DNA from: Acidimicrobiales bacterium
GTDB taxonomy: Bacteria; Actinomycetota; Acidimicrobiia; Acidimicrobiales; Aldehydirespiratoraceae
Reading direction: 5' to 3'
Length of the DNA stretch: 64,000 bases
NCBI GenBank assembly: GCA_029263175.1
Contig: JAJCXZ010000008.1
Location: 1 to 64,000, forward strand
The position numbers and the translations under genes are program-made. The notes beneath the pieces are model-generated. The model ran no database searches. It was not told where the DNA came from and saw only the letters and a list, made by a program, of their open reading frames with translations. Below are positions 60,142-64,000 of this stretch, piece by piece (the first letter of the stretch is position 1; each line of letters starts with the position of its first letter).

Positions 60142-61341
60142 ATGCCCGAAGCAGTCATTGTCTCGACCTCGCGCACGGCCATCGGCCGCGCCAACAAGGG
60201 TTCATTCGTCGACGTTCGACCCGACGACATGTCGTCGTTCATCCTCATGGATGTGATGGGCAAGATCGATCTCGACCCGACCGAAGTCGAAGACGTCATC
60301 TGGGGCATCGGTCAACCCGGCGGCGAGGGTGGCTACAACATCGCCCGTGTGATTTCGTCCTTGAAGGGTCTTGAGATCCCGGGCGTCACCGTCAACCGGT
60401 ACTGCTCGTCGTCGCTGCAGACCATCCGCATGGCCGCGCACGCCATCAAGGCCGGCGAGGGCGATTGTTTTGTCGCCGGCGGGGTCGAGACGGTCAGCCG
60501 CTACAGCCAAGGTGCTGCCGACACCGGCTCACACAATATGAAATTCACCGACGCTGAGAGCCGCACGCAGTCGCGCGCCGGTGGCGGCGCCGAAACATGG
60601 CAGGCCCCCGAGGGTCTTCCCGACATCTATATCGCCATGGGCCAGACCGCTGAGAACGTGGTCCAGCAGACCGGCATCAGCCGTCAGCGTCAGGACGAGT
60701 GGGGCGTGCAGTCCCAGAATCGTGCCGAAGCCGCTCAGGCTCGTGGCCTGTTCGAGCAGGAGATCACTCCGTACACGCTCGCCGACGGCACGGTCGTCGG
60801 CCAGGACGACGGCATCCGCGCCGGCACCACCTACGAGAAGGTGTCGACCCTCAACCCGGTCTTTCGGCCCGACGGCACCGTCACGGCCGGCAACGCCTGC
60901 CCCTTGAACGACGGCGCGGCCGCCGTTGTCGTGATGAGCGACACGAAGGCCAAGGCACTGGGCCTCGATCCGATCGCCCGCATCGTGTCGTCGGGCGTCT
61001 CTGCTCTCAACCCGGAGATCATGGGCCTCGGCCCGATCGACGCCAGCCGCCAGGCGCTTGCCCGCGCCGGCATGACCGTCGCCGATCTCGATCAGGTCGA
61101 AATCAACGAGGCGTTCGCCGTCCAGGTCATCGGCTCGGCCGACGTCCTCGGCCTCGATGAGAGCAAGCTCAACCCCAACGGTGGCGCCATTGCGCTCGGT
61201 CACCCCTTCGGCATGACCGGTGCTCGCATCATGACCACCCTGCTCAACGGCCTCGGCGACTCCGGCGGCACCGTCGGTCTCGAGACCATGTGCGTCGGCG
61301 GCGGCCAGGGCATGGCGATGATCGTGGAGCGCCTGAACTAA
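60142..61341 (+). CDS. Acetyl-CoA acetyltransferase / thiolase
   Basis: 399 aa thiolase. The nucleophilic Cys is in VNRYCSSSLQTIRMAAHAIK (near 88); the second catalytic region is NPNGGAIALGHPFGMTGARI (His) and the third ETMCVGGGQGMAMIVERLN (Cys). It performs thiolytic cleavage or condensation of 3-ketoacyl-CoA. GAGGAG is found just upstream of the ATG. The last 27 bp are duplicated after the stop. Confidence 0.93.
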   Translation: MPEAVIVSTSRTAIGRANKGSFVDVRPDDMSSFILMDVMGKIDLDPTEVEDVIWGIGQPGGEGGYNIARVISSLKGLEIPGVTVNRYCSSSLQTIRMAAHAIKAGEGDCFVAGGVETVSRYSQGAADTGSHNMKFTDAESRTQSRAGGGAETWQAPEGLPDIYIAMGQTAENVVQQTGISRQRQDEWGVQSQNRAEAAQARGLFEQEITPYTLADGTVVGQDDGIRAGTTYEKVSTLNPVFRPDGTVTAGNACPLNDGAAAVVVMSDTKAKALGLDPIARIVSSGVSALNPEIMGLGPIDASRQALARAGMTVADLDQVEINEAFAVQVIGSADVLGLDESKLNPNGGAIALGHPFGMTGARIMTTLLNGLGDSGGTVGLETMCVGGGQGMAMIVERLN

Positions 61342-61410
61342 CTCGCAACATCGCCGCTCGGCGCCAGCCGAGCCAACGCACCAGCGATGATCGTGGAGCG
61401 CCTGAACTAA
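61315..61410 (+). repeat. 27-bp direct repeat of the thiolase 3' end with a hairpin between copies
   Basis: The sequence at 61315-61341 (coding end and stop of thiolase) is repeated exactly at 61384-61410, 69 bp apart. Between them lies a perfect hairpin GCTCGGC-GCCA-GCCGAGC (61356-61373) without a T-run. The second copy is noncoding, since the thiolase frame has already stopped at 61339-61341. Confidence 0.85.
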
Positions 61411-61490
61411 TCGGGGAGGAAGTAACGGTCAACCCTCGGCGTCGGGACGAGTGGCGGTACCATCACCGGCGCCTGCTATGGAGGAATCCC

Positions 61491-63944
61491 ATGGACACCA
61501 CCACCGTTGACGTCGACGCCGGTCACTTCTTTCTCGGACCCGTTGTCGACCCGGAATCCGGCGACGCCATCGCCGATGAACGAATCATCTACGAGGCCTC
61601 CGATCTGACCACCCACGGCGTGATCGTCGGCATGACCGGCTCTGGCAAGACCGGCCTCGGGATGTGCCTGCTGGAAGAAGCGCTGCTGCAGGGCATTCCC
61701 ACCCTGGTCATCGACCCGAAGGGCGACATGGGCAACCTCTTGCTCACGTTCCCCGATCTGGCGCCCAGCGACTTTCGACCCTGGATCAATGAGGGCGAAG
61801 CCAAGCGTGACGGGGTGAGTCCCGATGAGCTGGCTGCCTCGACTGCGGAGATGTGGGAGAGCGGCCTCGCCGGCTCTGGCATCGGCAAGGATCGTCTGGC
61901 TCGCCTCCGCGCCGAGACCGAGATGACCATCTACACGCCGGGTTCGACGGCAGGCGTTGCGCTCAACGTGATCGGGGACCTACGAGCACCAATCGACACC
62001 AATGACGCGGAGTCACTTCGAGAGGAGATCGACGGGCTCGTCCAAGGTCTCCTCGGTCTCGTCGGCGTCGAGTCCGACCCGCTGTCCGGTCGCGAACACG
62101 TCCTTCTGGCCAACCTGATCGACCACAGCTGGTCGGCCGGCAAGGACCTCGATCTCGCTCGGCTGCTCGCCCAGATCCAGACCCCGCCCATGCGCAAGCT
62201 GGGTGTCATCGAAGTCGACACGTTCTTCCCTCCCTCAGATCGCACCGCGCTCGCCATGAAGCTGAACGGCCTGCTTGCCTCGCCGGCATTCGCCGCTTGG
62301 GGCCAGGGCATTCCGCTCGATATCGCCTCGATGTTGGAAACGCCTGACGGCAAACCCCGCGCCGCGATCATCTCGATCGCTCACCTCTCCGACGAAGAGC
62401 GGCAATTCGTGGTGACGCTGGTGTTGTCGAAGCTGGTCACGTGGATGCGGTCCCAGCCCGGTAGTCCCGACTTGCGCGCTCTCGTCTACATGGATGAGGT
62501 CTTCGGCTTCGTGCCACCGACGGCCGCCCCGCCCGCCAAGCGCCCGATCCTCACCATCCTGAAGCAGGCCCGCGCCTTTGGCGTCGGCATGGTGCTCTCC
62601 ACCCAGAACCCCGTTGATCTCGACTACAAGGCCATCTCCAACGCCGGCACCTGGATGATCGGCCGGTTGCAGACCGAGCGCGACAAGGCCCGCCTGCTCG
62701 AAGGCATGCGATCAGCCGGCGGCGAAGCGGACATCGACGCGATCGGCGACACGATCGGTGGGCTCGGCAAGCGCAAGTTCCTGCTCCACACCACCCGCGG
62801 CGGAGCTCCCACCACGTTTGGTACTCGCTGGGCGATGTCGTACCTCCCCGGACCGCTCACCCGCGACCAGATCTCGATGCTGATGGAGGACCAAGGAGGT
62901 GCGACTCCGCTTGCGGCCGCGCCCAGTACCGCCCAAGTCGACACCGCTACCACCGCCGCCCCGGCCGCGGCGGTGACCGGAACGCCTGCCGCACCTGAGC
63001 TCGCCGACGACGAGTCGGCCATCGCTCCCGAGGTCGCCGACGGTGTGCAGGTCAAGTTCCTCGATCCCGCCGCTGCCTGGGCCGAAACGGCCGGCGGCGA
63101 AGCCGGCGGACTCCGGCTCCGGCCCGCACTCGCCGCTCGGGTTCGTCTCCTCTTCGACGACACCAAGGGCGACCTGCGTCACGAAGCGGAATGGGAGGCG
63201 GTCGTGCCCGCCCTTGGCCCCGACGTCGATGGCGCTGACTTCGTGCCCGTCGACTACGACGATCGCGATCTTCGCTCCGCACCGCCCGATGGCGCCGTTT
63301 ATGTGCTCCCTGACGCAAAGATCCACACGAAAACGTTCTTCCGCGACGCCGAACGGACGCTCAAGGATCATCTGTACCGCAGCGAAACTCTCACACTTCT
63401 GCGCAACGACGAGTTGAAGCTCTACAGCAGGGTCGACGAGACAGGCGAGGAGTTCTCGCAGCGCTGCGAACGAGCCGCTGATGACCGTCTCGATGAGGAA
63501 GCCGCAAAGCTGCGAGATGCGATGGCCAAGAAGCAAGATCGCATCCGTGTCGCCATCGCCAAAGCCGAAGACCGTGTGGCGGAGCTGAAGAGTGATTCCT
63601 CGGACCGGAAACGCAACGAGGTACTGAGCGGAGCGCTCGATGTCATCGGCGGCCTGTTCGGCGGCAAGAAGAGTGCCCGCAGCGTGCTCGGTGGAGTCCG
63701 CCGGGCGTCGTCGAATCGCCGCACGAGCGCCAACGCTTCGAATCGCCTCGAGACGGCCAAGAACCGACTCGAGGAGAAGGTGGACGAACTGGATCAGCTG
63801 GCCGAGTTGCTCACCGACACGCTGGAAGATGCAGCTGACGAGTGGGACACCAAGGCCGCGGCGATCGAAGAGTTTCCCGTGGGCCTCGAAAAGACCGACA
63901 TCACGGTCGAAGATCTGGTCCTGGTCTGGGTTCCAACCAGGTGA
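61491..63944 (+). CDS. HerA/DUF853-type P-loop ATPase
   Basis: 817 aa. The ATPase core has Walker A GMTGSGKTGLG (~43), Walker-type LVIDPKGDMGNLLL and Walker B ALVYMDEVFGF, then LTILKQARAFGVGMVLSTQN and the sensor-like NAGTWMIGRLQTERDKARLL, matching HerA/FtsK-like DUF853 proteins. After an Ala/Thr-rich linker (~480-525), a second domain and long coiled coils (ERAADDRLDEEAAKLRDAMA, NRLEEKVDELDQLAELLTDT) follow. Role in DNA or macromolecule processing is inferred. ATG 61491 with GAGGA upstream is chosen; the frame opens earlier within the thiolase end. Confidence 0.85.
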   Translation: MDTTTVDVDAGHFFLGPVVDPESGDAIADERIIYEASDLTTHGVIVGMTGSGKTGLGMCLLEEALLQGIPTLVIDPKGDMGNLLLTFPDLAPSDFRPWINEGEAKRDGVSPDELAASTAEMWESGLAGSGIGKDRLARLRAETEMTIYTPGSTAGVALNVIGDLRAPIDTNDAESLREEIDGLVQGLLGLVGVESDPLSGREHVLLANLIDHSWSAGKDLDLARLLAQIQTPPMRKLGVIEVDTFFPPSDRTALAMKLNGLLASPAFAAWGQGIPLDIASMLETPDGKPRAAIISIAHLSDEERQFVVTLVLSKLVTWMRSQPGSPDLRALVYMDEVFGFVPPTAAPPAKRPILTILKQARAFGVGMVLSTQNPVDLDYKAISNAGTWMIGRLQTERDKARLLEGMRSAGGEADIDAIGDTIGGLGKRKFLLHTTRGGAPTTFGTRWAMSYLPGPLTRDQISMLMEDQGGATPLAAAPSTAQVDTATTAAPAAAVTGTPAAPELADDESAIAPEVADGVQVKFLDPAAAWAETAGGEAGGLRLRPALAARVRLLFDDTKGDLRHEAEWEAVVPALGPDVDGADFVPVDYDDRDLRSAPPDGAVYVLPDAKIHTKTFFRDAERTLKDHLYRSETLTLLRNDELKLYSRVDETGEEFSQRCERAADDRLDEEAAKLRDAMAKKQDRIRVAIAKAEDRVAELKSDSSDRKRNEVLSGALDVIGGLFGGKKSARSVLGGVRRASSNRRTSANASNRLETAKNRLEEKVDELDQLAELLTDTLEDAADEWDTKAAAIEEFPVGLEKTDITVEDLVLVWVPTR

Positions 63945-63979
63945 ATCGCCGCCACACTCCGGATAGGTTCGATCCCTTC

Positions 63980-64000
63980 GTGATCGCAACGAAATCGTCA
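63980..64000 (+). CDS. Possible start of a gene cut by the window end
   Basis: GTG 63980 is preceded at ten bases or so by TAGGTT, the leaderless pattern common here. Only seven codons are visible, so no identity can be given. Confidence 0.3.

Noticed and set aside
61356-61373. Hairpin after thiolase as a terminator
   Set aside because: The stem is perfect but only 7 bp and has no T-run; it is recorded with the repeat instead.

Overview
The window is high-GC DNA that reads as the chromosome of an actinobacterium, most likely of the class Acidimicrobiia (Ilumatobacter-like); the class is inferred from gene content and style, not proven. Actinobacterial markers are mycothiol S-conjugate amidase (Mca), the mismatch endonuclease NucS, a WhiB regulator, the ImuA'/ImuB/DnaE2 mutasome and an F420-type luciferase-like oxidoreductase. 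Many genes lack a Shine-Dalgarno site and instead have a TAnnnT or CAnnnT hexamer ending 6-10 nt before the start codon, which points to widespread leaderless transcription; I used this to choose several starts.

Layout. 0-24 kb is mostly housekeeping and metabolism: EttA, an ECF sigma factor with a membrane partner, CysQ, a UbiB-like kinase, NucS, a VanW protein, a geranylgeranyl-reductase-type flavoprotein, PAP2, a methyltransferase fused to a uracil/G-T mismatch glycosylase, an amino-acid dehydrogenase, a luciferase-like oxidoreductase, a nuclease lipoprotein, Mca with an SCP2 protein, an SLC41/MgtE-like transporter with a PhoU/TrkA-C partner, LemA, and nitronate monooxygenase. 24-35 kb holds a second ECF/membrane pair and the SOS mutagenesis locus (imuA'-imuB and dnaE2), each promoter carrying a perfect LexA-type palindrome. 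35-39 kb has a tandem GNAT protein, a TPR protein and an arylsulfotransferase-like protein.

39-50.7 kb is an accessory, decaying region: VOC and DsrE pseudogenes, a TetR - hydrolase::glycosyltransferase - DsrE - O-methyltransferase cluster, a truncated methyltransferase, a third ECF/membrane pair with a secreted SGNH lipoprotein, and five copies or remnants of one HesB/IscA-like gene. The only full-length copy (minus strand, 50237-50545) has an in-frame UGA where the family has its conserved cysteine, followed by a small hairpin matching the bacterial SECIS model. It is a strong candidate selenoprotein that ordinary gene calling would miss or split. A second, truncated copy keeps a UGA and the hairpin.

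50.7-64 kb returns to core genes: Nudix hydrolase, CtpE-like P-type ATPase and lipid kinase in one operon, WhiB, a two-component system divergent from a secreted acidic protein with four CTCAG repeats between them, a CoA-transferase divergent from a thiolase, and a HerA/DUF853-type ATPase.

No tRNA, rRNA, CRISPR array, complete insertion sequence or prophage was recognised.
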